From Chloroflexota bacterium (GTDB lineage: Bacteria > Chloroflexota > Anaerolineae > Aggregatilineales > Phototrophicaceae), in NCBI GenBank assembly GCA_009841405.1, contig VXLV01000032.1:1-64000 (forward strand): a DNA stretch of 64,000 nt, written 5' to 3'. A program made the translations under genes and the position numbers. Within the stretch, counting starts at the first letter, position 1, and the number at the start of each line of letters is the position of its first letter. Positions 53,402-62,553 of this stretch are shown in pieces. The notes below the pieces were generated by a model. It was not told the origin of the DNA and searched no databases. It saw nothing but the letters and a program-made list of their open reading frames with translations.

Positions 53402-54859
53402 CTAGTCTCGCATTTCTGTGAGTTTTTCGCTGAGAATCTGGCGCACGACTTTGGGGTCGCCTTTGCCGCGCAATTCGCCCATGATGCGCCCGAAGATCGC
53501 GTTGACCACCTTGTCATTGCCGTCGAGGTAGCGCTGGACCATATCGTCATTGGCGCGCAGGACCTTGTCAACGGCGTCGGCGATCAGCGCCGTGTCGGAT
53601 ACCTGCGCCAGACCCTCGTCATCTACAATTGTACGCGCGTCTTTGCCCGATTCCCACATTGCAGGAAGCACGCGTTTGCGAGCAGTCGACTGGTTGATGG
53701 TCCCGTCCTGGACCAGCGCCAGCAATTCGGCGAATCCGGCTGCGGTAACGGGAATCGTGGCGATGGCTTCGCGCTCGATTTCTTTGGCGTTCATCAGCCG
53801 GAACAGGTCGCCGGTGATCCAGTTGGCGGCCGACTTTGCCTCCGCCCCCGCCGCGATCATCGCCTGGAAATAGTCGGCGACCGCGCGCTCGGCGGTCAGT
53901 ACGCCGGCATCGTAGTCGCTCAAGCCCAGGTCCTCGACGTAGCGCTGTTGCAGTTGATCGGGCAGGGCGGGCAGCCCGGCTCTGATTTCGTCGACCCAGG
54001 CGCGGCTCACTTCCACGATGGGCAAGTCCGGCTCGGGGAAGTAGCGGTACTCATCCGCGCGTTCCTTGTAGCGCTGAATGGTTATGCGTTGCGCCGCTTC
54101 GTCCCAACCGAGGGTCGCCGGCTTGACCGTCTCGCCATTTTCATAGAGCTTGATTTGGCGCCTTACCTCGTAGTCAATCGCCTTGACCATATTGCGGATG
54201 CTGTTCAAGTTCTTGATCTCGGTGCGCTCGCGCAGTTCGCTGTCGCTTGAATGCAATACGCTTACATTCGCCTCGAAGCGCAGAATGCCTTTGGACATAT
54301 CGCCGCTGTTGACATTCAAATAGCGGAGAATCGACCGAAGCTTTCGCGCGTATCGCGCGGCTTCTTCGGAGCTGAACAGGTCAGGCTCCGACACGATTTC
54401 GAGCAGCGGAACGCCGGCGCGATTGTAATCGACCAGGCTGCCGCCCATGACGTGGCTGAGCTTGCCGGTATCCTCTTCCATGTGGGCGCGGCGCACGCGA
54501 ATTTGCTTTTTCGCGCCGTTCTCCGCGTCAATCGTGACGAAGCCGTTAATCGCCAGCGGGCGGTCGTACTGGCTGATTTGGTAGCCCTTGGGCAAGTCGG
54601 GATAGAAGTAATTCTTGCGCGCGAACTGATTGATCGGCGGGATATCGCAATTGAGCGCCAAGCCCACCATGATGCCGTATTCCATCGCCTGCATGTTGAT
54701 GACCGGCAGGGTACCGGGCATGCCCAGCGACAGCGGGTCAACCGCCGAGTTCGGCTCGGCTTCGACGCTATCAACCACCGGGCAGGGGCTGAACATCTTG
54801 CTGGCTGTTTCCAGCTCGGCGTGGACCTCCAGACCGATGACGGTTTTCCATTCGCTCAT
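53402..54859 (-). CDS. gatB: Aspartyl/glutamyl-tRNA amidotransferase subunit B
   Basis: Part of the GatCAB complex that converts Glu-tRNA(Gln) and Asp-tRNA(Asn) to the amidated forms. 485 residues, full length: VIGLEVHAELETASKMFS at the N-terminus, FARKNYFYPDLPKGYQISQYD, LLEIVSEPD and the C-terminal YqeY-like helical domain (ANWITGDLFRLMN...). gatA and gatC are not in this window. ATG 54859. It leads the gatB-ssb-SDR run. Confidence 0.97.
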   Translation of the reverse strand: MSEWKTVIGLEVHAELETASKMFSPCPVVDSVEAEPNSAVDPLSLGMPGTLPVINMQAMEYGIMVGLALNCDIPPINQFARKNYFYPDLPKGYQISQYDRPLAINGFVTIDAENGAKKQIRVRRAHMEEDTGKLSHVMGGSLVDYNRAGVPLLEIVSEPDLFSSEEAARYARKLRSILRYLNVNSGDMSKGILRFEANVSVLHSSDSELRERTEIKNLNSIRNMVKAIDYEVRRQIKLYENGETVKPATLGWDEAAQRITIQRYKERADEYRYFPEPDLPIVEVSRAWVDEIRAGLPALPDQLQQRYVEDLGLSDYDAGVLTAERAVADYFQAMIAAGAEAKSAANWITGDLFRLMNAKEIEREAIATIPVTAAGFAELLALVQDGTINQSTARKRVLPAMWESGKDARTIVDDEGLAQVSDTALIADAVDKVLRANDDMVQRYLDGNDKVVNAIFGRIMGELRGKGDPKVVRQILSEKLTEMRD

Positions 54860-54955
54860 CGCGCATTCACCGCGCAGTTCGCTAGCATGAACAGTACTCT
54901 AGCACAAAAGTTCGTTAACGCAAGGGCTGGAATGACAGTAGATCGGGACAAAGAA

Positions 54956-54979
54956 GACCTCGGCGAAAGCGCCGAGGTC
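54956..54979 (-). terminator. Terminator after the aminotransferase gene
   Basis: A perfect 10-bp stem, GACCTCGGCG with CGCCGAGGTC, around AAAG (minus strand CTTT), followed on the minus strand by TTCTTTGT. It separates the aminotransferase from gatB. Confidence 0.75.
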
Positions 54980-55008
54980 GATTTCGATACCGCTTGGCCA
55001 TTTGCGGA

Positions 55009-56202
55009 TTACGCCATTGCCGACGCGAGGGCCGGCTGCAGCAGGCCGCGTCGGTCCAGGAAGCGTTCGAGGCGATGCAGGGCCGCGCGGATATTGTCTT
55101 CGCTGGTGGCGTAGCTGGCGCGGACATAACCCCGGCCGCTTTCGCCGAAGGCGCTGCCCGGGATGAGCGCGAGCCGTTCTTCGCGCAGCAAGTCTTCGCA
55201 GAAGGCTTCATCATCCATACCGCTAATCGCGATGCTGGGAAAGGCGTAGAAGGCGCCGCGCGGCTCAAAGCAATGCAGGCCCAGTCGATTGAATCCATCC
55301 ACCAGCAGTCTGCGGCGGCTGTCGTATTCCTGCCGCATGCGCTCGACATCGTCTTCGCCGGCGCGGACCGCCTCGAGCGCGGCGGCTTGGCCCATCGTCG
55401 GCGCCGACATGATCAGGTACTGGTGGATCTTGTACATGGCTTCGGTAAAGGCTCGGGGCGCGGTAACGTATCCGATGCGCCAGCCGGTCATGGCGTAGGA
55501 CTTGCTCATGCCGCTCAAGACAATCGTGCGCTCGAACATATTGGGCAAGGTCGCGAAATTGATATGCTCAATGCCGTAGACCAGACGCTCGTAAATCTCG
55601 TCCGAGATGACGACCAGGTCGTGCTCCCGCGCGACTTCGGCCACTTGCAGCATGTGTTCCATCGTCAGCGCGGCGCCGGTGGGATTGCTGGGGTAGCTGA
55701 GCAAGATCGCTTTGGTCCGGGCTGTGATACGCGCCTCCAGGGCTGCGCCAGTGACCTGGAAGTCGTCTTCTACGGTCGTCGGCGCCATCACCGGCACGCC
55801 GCCGGCCGTCTCCACCAGGGCGGGATTGGCGACAAAACAAGGCTCGACGACCAGCACTTCGTCGCCCGGATCGAGCAGCACTTTGAGCGCCAGGTAGAGC
55901 GCCTCGCTGACGCCGACGGTCACCAGCACTTCCTCATCGGGCGAATAGCTGAGCCCGTATCTCGCGTTGATATGCGCTGCGATGGCCGCTCGCAGTTCGT
56001 AGGTCCCGGCGTTTGACGTATACCCTGTGTTACCATTGTGCAGACTTTGCACTCCGGCGTCGAGTATATGCGTGGGCGTGACGAAATTCGGCTCGCCAAT
56101 GCCCAGCGTCACCACATCGTCCATGGTGGCGGCGATATCGAAGTAACGCCGGATTCCGGACGGGCGTAAGTTCTGAACGCTTCGGGAAAGGTAGCGGCTC
56201 AT
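55009..56202 (-). CDS. PLP-dependent class I/II aminotransferase
   Basis: 397 residues, fold type I. Substrate-arm motif TLGIGEPNF, SYPSNPTG, the PLP Asp in VISDEIYERLVY and the Schiff-base Lys in SGMSKSYAMTGWRIGY, then RGAFYAFP. It resembles the aspartate/aromatic and MalY/PatA-like subgroups acting on amino acids with 2-oxoglutarate. Exact specificity cannot be told. ATG 56202. It stands alone, closed by a terminator and divergent from a DUF5996 gene. Confidence 0.92.
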   Translation of the reverse strand: MSRYLSRSVQNLRPSGIRRYFDIAATMDDVVTLGIGEPNFVTPTHILDAGVQSLHNGNTGYTSNAGTYELRAAIAAHINARYGLSYSPDEEVLVTVGVSEALYLALKVLLDPGDEVLVVEPCFVANPALVETAGGVPVMAPTTVEDDFQVTGAALEARITARTKAILLSYPSNPTGAALTMEHMLQVAEVAREHDLVVISDEIYERLVYGIEHINFATLPNMFERTIVLSGMSKSYAMTGWRIGYVTAPRAFTEAMYKIHQYLIMSAPTMGQAAALEAVRAGEDDVERMRQEYDSRRRLLVDGFNRLGLHCFEPRGAFYAFPSIAISGMDDEAFCEDLLREERLALIPGSAFGESGRGYVRASYATSEDNIRAALHRLERFLDRRGLLQPALASAMA

Positions 56203-56286
56203 GTAATGCGTCTCCTCCGATGTTTGAAGCTGCCTTCTTTATATCATTGAATTCTTGCGCGGTCATTGCGCAGCTGCCATAAAGTG

Positions 56287-56316
56287 TTGCGGGAGTTTTC
56301 CTACAATGTGTATGAT
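56287..56316 (+). promoter_or_regulatory. Candidate promoter for the DUF5996 gene
   Basis: TTGCGG (56287-56292), 18 bases, TATGAT (56311-56316), in an AT-rich spacer about 135 bases before ATG 56452. Confidence 0.35.
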
Positions 56317-56451
56317 AATATTAGAATGAGCTAGCGGCATAAGACTAACCTTAAAGCAGATTGTATGAAGGCTCAGTGTTAACTTAGTTCTCACTTATGA
56401 AAACTCATCATGCTGGTCATAAAGGGCCGGGGCGGCTGAGGAGGCGATATT

Positions 56452-57234
56452 ATGGCACTACCGAGCTTGTCGAATTGGGAAGCGACGCGCGATGCCTTGC
56501 ACCAGATCGCCCTAATCGTCGGCGCAGTTCGCGTTGCCTGCGTCGATCCACTGCCGAACGATCTGCACTTCAGCTTGGACCTGACCGACAGCGGATTCTC
56601 GACTTCGACCTTGTGCTGCGGCGGCGTGTTGGAATTCGACTTAACTTCGCGGGAGTTGAGATTCTCGCGTTGCGGCGCGGCGGTCTTCCAATTGAGCGCC
56701 CAGGGGCATACCCAGATCTCGTTAGCACGGGCGTTGGTCGCGATCTTCCAGGATAGCGGTTACTCGATTGCGCCGTCGATGAAGCGTATCACGGGTTCGA
56801 GCGCGCTGGAAATCGACGTAGCGCTCTCGAAGGATTACCTGCGCGCGCTAAACCGCATTTATAGCGCGCTGGCGCGGTTCCGAGCGCGACTGGGCGGCTT
56901 CATGACGCCGCTTGTGCTTTGGCCGCATCACTTCGATATGGGCTTTATCTGGTTTCCCGGCGGCGGATCCGACGAACACGCCGACCCACAGATCTCGTTC
57001 GGCTTCGCGCCTTTCAGCGACGGGCTGGAGCGCCCCTATATCTACGCTTATGCCTGGTCAAACGCGACCGGCTACGTTCAGGCGCCTGTGTCCGCGCCGG
57101 CGCGGACGATCAGCGCAGGCTATACCGGTCTCTACGCCGCGTATGACGACCTGCGGGACGTCGGCGATTTTGATTTGGCTGTCGAATCCATGCTGCTGCA
57201 ATTTCAGCGCCGGGCGTCTGCGCAGTTGCGGTAG
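56452..57234 (+). CDS. DUF5996 family protein
   Basis: 260 residues matching the DUF5996 layout: an early ALHQIALIVGAVRVACVDP, CCGGVLEFDL, a central helix LNRIYSALARFRARLGGF and the signature TPLVLWPHHFDMGFIWFPG with paired His residues, followed by GFAPFSDGLERPYIYAYAW. Function unknown; soluble. Starts ATG 56452, just after a GAGGAGG-like site (56439-56445). It stands alone. Confidence 0.8.
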   Translation: MALPSLSNWEATRDALHQIALIVGAVRVACVDPLPNDLHFSLDLTDSGFSTSTLCCGGVLEFDLTSRELRFSRCGAAVFQLSAQGHTQISLARALVAIFQDSGYSIAPSMKRITGSSALEIDVALSKDYLRALNRIYSALARFRARLGGFMTPLVLWPHHFDMGFIWFPGGGSDEHADPQISFGFAPFSDGLERPYIYAYAWSNATGYVQAPVSAPARTISAGYTGLYAAYDDLRDVGDFDLAVESMLLQFQRRASAQLR

Positions 57235-57510
57235 CGCCGCTGCGGTTCAGTCTTTGGCGCTACGACTTTATGCCGGCAGCTGCGTATTATATGCAGGCAG
57301 GCGGGAGAAGCGATTGATATGCAAAGAGCCAGTAGCAGCGCGCGACTGAGCGGCCGGGGACCGATACATAGATTTTTGGCGCCGGGCGCCGAATTAAACT
57401 TGGCAAATACGGACACTTTCGTCTACACTATGAAATTGAAGGCGCAAGCGCCGCGGAGCCGAGTTCTTGCGTGGGCGATTTGCGATTCAGCGTCACGACA
57501 GAGGTAGGTC

Positions 57511-57768
57511 ATGAGCGACGAAAAAAGAAACCGCAACGAAGATTCGGATGAAAACCTGAACGGTCCGTCGGGCGAGGATATGGGCGATCGCCTGGAGCGC
57601 CTCGGCGGCGAGCCGGCGCCGGCCATAACGCCGGAAGAATTCGAGCGCTTGCAGAAAGCCGGACAGGTACATATCGATTCTCGTGGGCGCGTGCGCACGG
57701 CGCGGCGCAGCGGCGCTGAGGCCGGGGTATCGCTGCGCAAACGCCGGGCTTGGTACGGCGCGCGCTAA
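57511..57768 (+). CDS. Small hydrophilic protein, 85 residues
   Basis: Charged, low-complexity N-terminus (EKRNRNEDSDENLNGPSGED), a short helix with ITPEEFERLQKAGQVHID and a basic C-terminus. No family recognised. ATG 57511 with AGAGGTAGG shortly upstream supports translation. The preceding 276 bases (57235-57510) hold nothing clear. Confidence 0.55.
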   Translation: MSDEKRNRNEDSDENLNGPSGEDMGDRLERLGGEPAPAITPEEFERLQKAGQVHIDSRGRVRTARRSGAEAGVSLRKRRAWYGAR

Positions 57769-57885
57769 GGCAAGCGGCCGGGCGCGTTGAATCCTCGGAG
57801 TATCGCCAGGCTTTTGCATAGCTGCATCTAAGGCATCGCATGCGCGGCAGCAACGCGCGCGACTTCAGTAGCCTGGACACGAATC

Positions 57886-58551
57886 ATGGCAGGACTGATC
57901 AACTTTGATCACGTCAGCGCGGGGCTAGCGCTGGCGGATTTCGATTCGGCCGCAGCCCGAGAACAGATGGCGCCGGTACCGCGCGGCTGGCAGCAGCGCG
58001 ATACGCCGCCGACGCCGGCGGCCGTCATGATTGTGATCTTCGCCGATGGGCGGGGACGCCTCAACCTGGTGCTGACCTTGCGCAACGCGGCGCTGCGCGG
58101 GCACAGCGGGCAGGTGAGCTTTCCCGGCGGGCGTCAAGACCCGGAAGACGCCAGCCTCGCCGCGACGGCCCGGCGCGAGACCATCGAGGAGATCGGCATC
58201 CCGGGCGACGACCTGCAGATCCTGGGCGAGTTGCCGTGCCTTTACATCCCGGCATCTCACTTTGAGGTAAGGCCCATCGTGGCGCGTTTCGACGGTTTGC
58301 CGACCTTCGCGCCCAACCCGGCCGAAGTCGCCGATGTATTTTGTTTCGGACTTGATGAGCTGCTTCAGCCGGCGTACAAACGCGTTGAGCGGCGACAGAT
58401 TCGCGGCGTCGACGTTCGCGTGCCTTATTATGCGGTGCGGGAGCATAAAGTCTGGGGCGCGACCGCGATCATGCTGAGCGAATTCGAAGGCCGTTTGCGG
58501 CGTGTCCTGCCGCAGCAGGCGCTGCACGCCATAGCGGCGGCGAAGTTGTAG
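57886..58551 (+). CDS. CoA-type Nudix pyrophosphatase (NUDT7/8-like)
   Basis: 221 residues. The extended CoA signature GHSGQVSFPGGRQDPEDA merges with the Nudix box (ATARRETIEEIGI), as in enzymes splitting CoA into 3',5'-ADP and phosphopantetheine. FEVRPIVARF follows. ATG 57886. Its last base is the first base of the next gene (TAG/GTG, one-base overlap), so both are co-translated. Confidence 0.9.
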   Translation: MAGLINFDHVSAGLALADFDSAAAREQMAPVPRGWQQRDTPPTPAAVMIVIFADGRGRLNLVLTLRNAALRGHSGQVSFPGGRQDPEDASLAATARRETIEEIGIPGDDLQILGELPCLYIPASHFEVRPIVARFDGLPTFAPNPAEVADVFCFGLDELLQPAYKRVERRQIRGVDVRVPYYAVREHKVWGATAIMLSEFEGRLRRVLPQQALHAIAAAKL

Positions 58552-59396
58552 TGGACTGGTTCACGGCCGCGGTTGCATCGGCTATTGGCTTGTCCGCGCA
58601 AGCGCTGGTATTCCAACGGCTTCAGAAACACTACCCGATCAACACATTTATGACTTGGGCCTGGCTTGGCGCCACGGTGACGTTGGCGGTCTTGTTCTTG
58701 CGCCCGGCGCATTTTGACGCGATCGCCCGCAACATCGTCCCCTTGGTTTTGTCCGGCATTAGCAGTATGGCGGGGAATTACGCCTATAACCGGGCGATCC
58801 GACTGCAAGGCAATATCGGTTATGTTGAAGCAATAATGTCATGGCGCCTGCTCATCACCTACATTTACTCGCTGCTCTTGCTTGACGCAATGTTTGAGCC
58901 CTTGCGCCTGGCGGGCATGGTATTGATAATCTCTGGCGTACTGGCGGTGTCGGGCGCCTGGCGCCTCAGCGCGAAAGAGGTCCGATTTGCCTGGCTGAGC
59001 TGGTCGCTGCTGGGTGGCTTGGCATTTGCGCTGGTATCTATATTCGCGCGCTTCGCCAACGATGACGGCGTCAGCGGCGAAGTATCGTTGATTGTAGTTC
59101 TGCTGGTCGCCGGCATCAGCTTCCTATTCGCCGCTATCGGGGAAAAGTCGTCGCTGAGGGTTAAGCTCGAGCACAGCCATTTGATAGCTGCGGTCATCTT
59201 CTGCGCCGTCCTGGGCAATGCCACGCTGTTTATTGCCTATGCCAAGTCGCCGAACCTGGCCTATGCCATTGCCATAGACAACTCGCGAATCATCATTTTG
59301 TTCCTGGCAGGCTTGGCAATGTTCAGTCAATCCTGGAGCATTGCCAAAGCCGCCGGCATCGTTTTGACCTTTGCCGGTATCTTGCTGCTGGCTTAG
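58551..59396 (+). CDS. EamA-like (DMT superfamily) transporter
   Basis: 281 residues, about ten membrane helices in two halves, typical for drug/metabolite transporters (YAYNRAIRLQGNIGYVEAI in the first half, LFIAYAKSPNLAYAIAIDNS in the second). Starts GTG 58551, overlapping the Nudix stop by one base. Substrate unknown. Confidence 0.8.
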   Translation: MDWFTAAVASAIGLSAQALVFQRLQKHYPINTFMTWAWLGATVTLAVLFLRPAHFDAIARNIVPLVLSGISSMAGNYAYNRAIRLQGNIGYVEAIMSWRLLITYIYSLLLLDAMFEPLRLAGMVLIISGVLAVSGAWRLSAKEVRFAWLSWSLLGGLAFALVSIFARFANDDGVSGEVSLIVVLLVAGISFLFAAIGEKSSLRVKLEHSHLIAAVIFCAVLGNATLFIAYAKSPNLAYAIAIDNSRIIILFLAGLAMFSQSWSIAKAAGIVLTFAGILLLA

Positions 59397-59530
59397 ACAT
59401 CGCGACTGCCGCCATGCAGATATTGGGCAGCGAATTCGTTACTTGTGCGCAGAACGCTTAATTGCTATGCTTTACACGAGGTAGTGCCTGCTTTCGCTGA
59501 TTCAGCGCCGTCCGCCCGTTAACGGAAGAC

Positions 59531-60691
59531 ATGGATAGCATCCCCAGTTTCATACCATTGTTGGCGGTCACGACCGGCGCGACCGGCGCCGGGGAGTGGG
59601 GCGCGCTGATTTTCTACGTGGTCATCGCGCTTGGCGTGTCATTTTTGTGCTCGGTCTGGGAAGCGGCGATGCTGTCCACGCCGGTGTCGCATATCGAGCT
59701 ATTGGTGCAGCAGGGCAGCCGCGCCGGCTTCATTATGCAGGGCTTGCGGCAGAATGTCGAACATCCCATCTCGGCGATCCTTACGCTCAACACCATCGCG
59801 CATACGGTGGGCGCGGCCGGCGCCGGCGCGGAGGCCACCGCTATTTTCGGCAGCGAGTTTTTCGGTATCATATCGGCGGCGCTGACGCTGATGATTCTGG
59901 TTTTCTCCGAGATTATCCCCAAGACCCTTGGCGCCGTATACGCCAAAGCGCTGACGCCCTTCACCGCGTACTCGCTGCGCGTGCTGCTGGTCGCGCTGAA
60001 GCCGGCCGTCTTCCTGTCTGAATTCGTGACGCGCTCGATGCGGCCCAGCGAAGAAGCGCCGACGGTGACGCGCTCTGAATTGCAGGTGATGGCGCGCATC
60101 AGCGCCGAAGAAGGCGGCATTCAAGAACGCGAAAACCGGATCGTGGCCAACTTGCTGCAATTGGCGGACGTGCAGGTGGAAACGATTATGACGCCGCGCA
60201 CGGTGATGGTGACCTTGCAAGAAGATGATACGGTCGGCGACGTCATGCGCTCGCACGCGATTCTGCCATTTTCGCGCTTGCCGATTTACGGCGAATCGGC
60301 GGATGATATCAAAGGTTACGTGCTGCGTCACGAGCTATACATACGCGCAGCTGCCGGCGAGCACGAAGTCAAACTGCGCGAGATCGCGCGGCGGCTGGAA
60401 GTCGTGCCGGAGACGAATTCTGTCGCCGATGTGCTGGACGCATTCATCGCCAAGCAAGATCATATCTTCCTGGTGATCGACGAATACGGCGGCACAGCCG
60501 GCCTTATCACGATGGAAGACGCGGTTGAGACCCTGCTCGGCATCGAGATTCTGGATGAGTCAGACCCAGTCCCCGACCTGCGCGAATTGGCGCGCCGGCG
60601 TTACGAAAGTCAGCTCTTGCCGCAAGATGACAGCCTGCCGGAGGCGTCCGCGCCAGACCCGGATACGCCTGCGGCCGGCCGCGCCGAATGA
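59531..60691 (+). CDS. CNNM-type (DUF21) membrane protein with CBS pair
   Basis: 386 residues. Three to four N-terminal helices form the DUF21/CNNM domain (HPISAILTLNTIAHTVGAAGAGAEA, SEIIPKTLGAVYA). An acidic helix and a CBS pair follow (VETIMTPRTVMVTLQ, VIDEYGGTAGLITMEDAVETLLG). The usual C-terminal CorC_HlyC domain is missing, replaced by a short acidic tail. Members move or sense Mg2+/Co2+. The stop overlaps the next start by four bases (ATGA). Confidence 0.88.
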   Translation: MDSIPSFIPLLAVTTGATGAGEWGALIFYVVIALGVSFLCSVWEAAMLSTPVSHIELLVQQGSRAGFIMQGLRQNVEHPISAILTLNTIAHTVGAAGAGAEATAIFGSEFFGIISAALTLMILVFSEIIPKTLGAVYAKALTPFTAYSLRVLLVALKPAVFLSEFVTRSMRPSEEAPTVTRSELQVMARISAEEGGIQERENRIVANLLQLADVQVETIMTPRTVMVTLQEDDTVGDVMRSHAILPFSRLPIYGESADDIKGYVLRHELYIRAAAGEHEVKLREIARRLEVVPETNSVADVLDAFIAKQDHIFLVIDEYGGTAGLITMEDAVETLLGIEILDESDPVPDLRELARRRYESQLLPQDDSLPEASAPDPDTPAAGRAE

Positions 60692-61587
60692 CGGAACTGC
60701 GGCTGCCGCTGCCGGACTACGCCTACCGCTTTGACCTGCTGCTCGAATTTGCGCGTCGCATCGCCTATCCGGCGCGCATGGTCGTCCGCGGCGATGCGCT
60801 GTGGCGATTTACGGCGGGGCATCTTTTGTCCTATCGACAGTCCGCCGATGCCATTGCCATTCGCGGCGAAACGCTGTCTGCCGAGACCAAGCCTGGCGTC
60901 GAGGCTCGGTCTCGGCGCTGGCTTGGGTTGGACCGGGATCTCACGGCGTTTTATCGAATGTCGGCGCGCGACCCGTACTTGTGGCCAGTGGTTGAGCCGC
61001 TGGTTGGCTTGCCGATATTCTGCAGCGAGACGGTATTCGAGGCGTTGATCACGCTGATCATCGAGCAGCATATCGCCTGGAAATCCGCCCAGCGCTCTCA
61101 GCGCGAGTTGTTGCGGATCAGTGGCCGCACTCTGCTAGTTGGCGAGACGCCGGCATATGACTTCCCGGCGCCCGAGCGGCTGGCGCGGGCGTCGCGGGCC
61201 GAGCTCAAGCCCTTGAAGATTACTAACAAACGTATCGATCAGATTATCGCTGTTGCTGACGCTGTGGCTAGCGGCGAGCTGGACCTTGAAGGCATTCGCC
61301 AATTGCCGACGGCGGAGGCTTACGAGCGTCTGCTGGCCATTAAGGGCGTGGGGCATTGGACGGCGAGCAACGTCATCGGTCGCGCGCTGGGCCGTTACCC
61401 CTACATCAGTCACAATGATGTCGCGCTGCAGGCGGCCGCGCGCGAGTACTTTCATGGCGGGGCCGGGCCGAAAAGCGCCGCCCAGGTCTGCGAAACACTG
61501 GAACGATACGGCGAGTTCGCCGGGATGGCCGGGCATTTCACTTTGCTAAGATGGGTGTTGGATCGCTATTCGCCGCTGGATAGCTAA
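60688..61587 (+). CDS. AlkA-like DNA-3-methyladenine glycosylase (HhH-GPD)
   Basis: 299 residues: a beta-rich N-terminal domain of AlkA type, then FEALITLIIEQHIAWKSAQR, hairpin LLAIKGVGHWTASNVIGRALGR and YISHNDVALQAA with the catalytic Asp. Removes alkylated purines from DNA. Starts within the CNNM stop (ATGA), suggesting one transcript, although the functions differ. Confidence 0.88.
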   Translation: MTELRLPLPDYAYRFDLLLEFARRIAYPARMVVRGDALWRFTAGHLLSYRQSADAIAIRGETLSAETKPGVEARSRRWLGLDRDLTAFYRMSARDPYLWPVVEPLVGLPIFCSETVFEALITLIIEQHIAWKSAQRSQRELLRISGRTLLVGETPAYDFPAPERLARASRAELKPLKITNKRIDQIIAVADAVASGELDLEGIRQLPTAEAYERLLAIKGVGHWTASNVIGRALGRYPYISHNDVALQAAAREYFHGGAGPKSAAQVCETLERYGEFAGMAGHFTLLRWVLDRYSPLDS

Positions 61588-61602
61588 GGCCGTGGGCAGG
61601 GC

Positions 61603-62532
61603 TTAAGCGCCGAGTTCGTCGTAGAGCATGTCGGCGTTGAGCGATTGCAGCACCGTGTCTTCGCTCAAGAGGGTCAGCGAGGCCGCGGCGACGCCGAGCC
61701 GCATCGCCTCGTCTATCGGCACATCGTTGAGGATGCCAAAGATCACCGCGCCGGAGAAAGCGTCGCCCGCGCCCGAAGTGTCGACGACTTCGGTATGGAT
61801 CGCCCGCAGGTAGCCGCCGCCGCTGCTGTCGGCATAAGCCAGACCGCGCTCGCCCAGCGTCACTACGGCGATGTTCGCGCCCATATTGACCAACTGCTGC
61901 GCGGTTCCAATGGCGGATTCGCGCTCGGTCGCCGGTTCATCCAGGTTGCAGAGCGCGGCCGTCTCGCTGGCGTTGGGCACGATTAGATACAGATTCTCGA
62001 TGTAGTTGTTAAGTCGGCTGGCCAGCCGCGGCGAGGTCGGGTCGGCGCAGACGCGCACTTGATAGCGAGCCGCCAGTTCAAAGAGCGTATCGAGGGTCTC
62101 TTCGGAGAGCGTGGCGTCGACCACGATCAGCGCGGCATTCTCGAATAGCCATTCGTGCTCCATCAGATAATCGGAATCCAGGGCGTCCGCGATGCCCAGA
62201 TCATCAATGCGGGTGCTGCTGTCTTCGGAGTGATACAGCAGCACGGAAGAGGCCGTACTTGCGCCGCTGACCCGCAGAACATGGCTGCAGTCGATGCCGG
62301 CCAGGCTGGAATGCGTGATCAGGTGTTGGCCGATATCGTCGTCGGCGATGGCCGCTAGCAGGACGGTCTCGATATCAAGGCGCGCCAGATTCTCGGCGAT
62401 ATTCCTGGCGACGCCGCTGACGGATCGATGGATATGCCCGCTTTGTCGCAGGCCCGGCTGCAGGACTGCAATCGTGCGCACGCTGGTCTCGAGCACTGCC
62501 GAGCCAATTACCAGGACGTAGTCGCCCTCCAT
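61603..62532 (-). CDS. PfkB-family carbohydrate kinase, pseudouridine-kinase-like
   Basis: 309 residues. The N-terminal SVSGVARNIAENLARLDIE is the pseudouridine kinase/ribokinase style GG(V)ARN motif. The C-terminal PfkB signature is EVVDTSGAGDAFSGAVIFG with the catalytic Asp. Phosphorylates a sugar or nucleoside. No psuG glycosidase is adjacent, so pseudouridine as substrate is only suggested. ATG 62532, seven bases after AGGAG; a TTG upstream (62553) overlaps the FGE-like gene end and is rejected. Follows that gene by 21 bases. Confidence 0.85.
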   Translation of the reverse strand: MEGDYVLVIGSAVLETSVRTIAVLQPGLRQSGHIHRSVSGVARNIAENLARLDIETVLLAAIADDDIGQHLITHSSLAGIDCSHVLRVSGASTASSVLLYHSEDSSTRIDDLGIADALDSDYLMEHEWLFENAALIVVDATLSEETLDTLFELAARYQVRVCADPTSPRLASRLNNYIENLYLIVPNASETAALCNLDEPATERESAIGTAQQLVNMGANIAVVTLGERGLAYADSSGGGYLRAIHTEVVDTSGAGDAFSGAVIFGILNDVPIDEAMRLGVAAASLTLLSEDTVLQSLNADMLYDELGA

Positions 62533-62553
62533 TTTCCCGCTCCTCTTGACCAA

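Noticed and set aside
57319-57507. 62-codon frame before the small hydrophilic gene
   Set aside because: No ribosome site and no conserved pattern; ends right before the better-supported gene at 57511.
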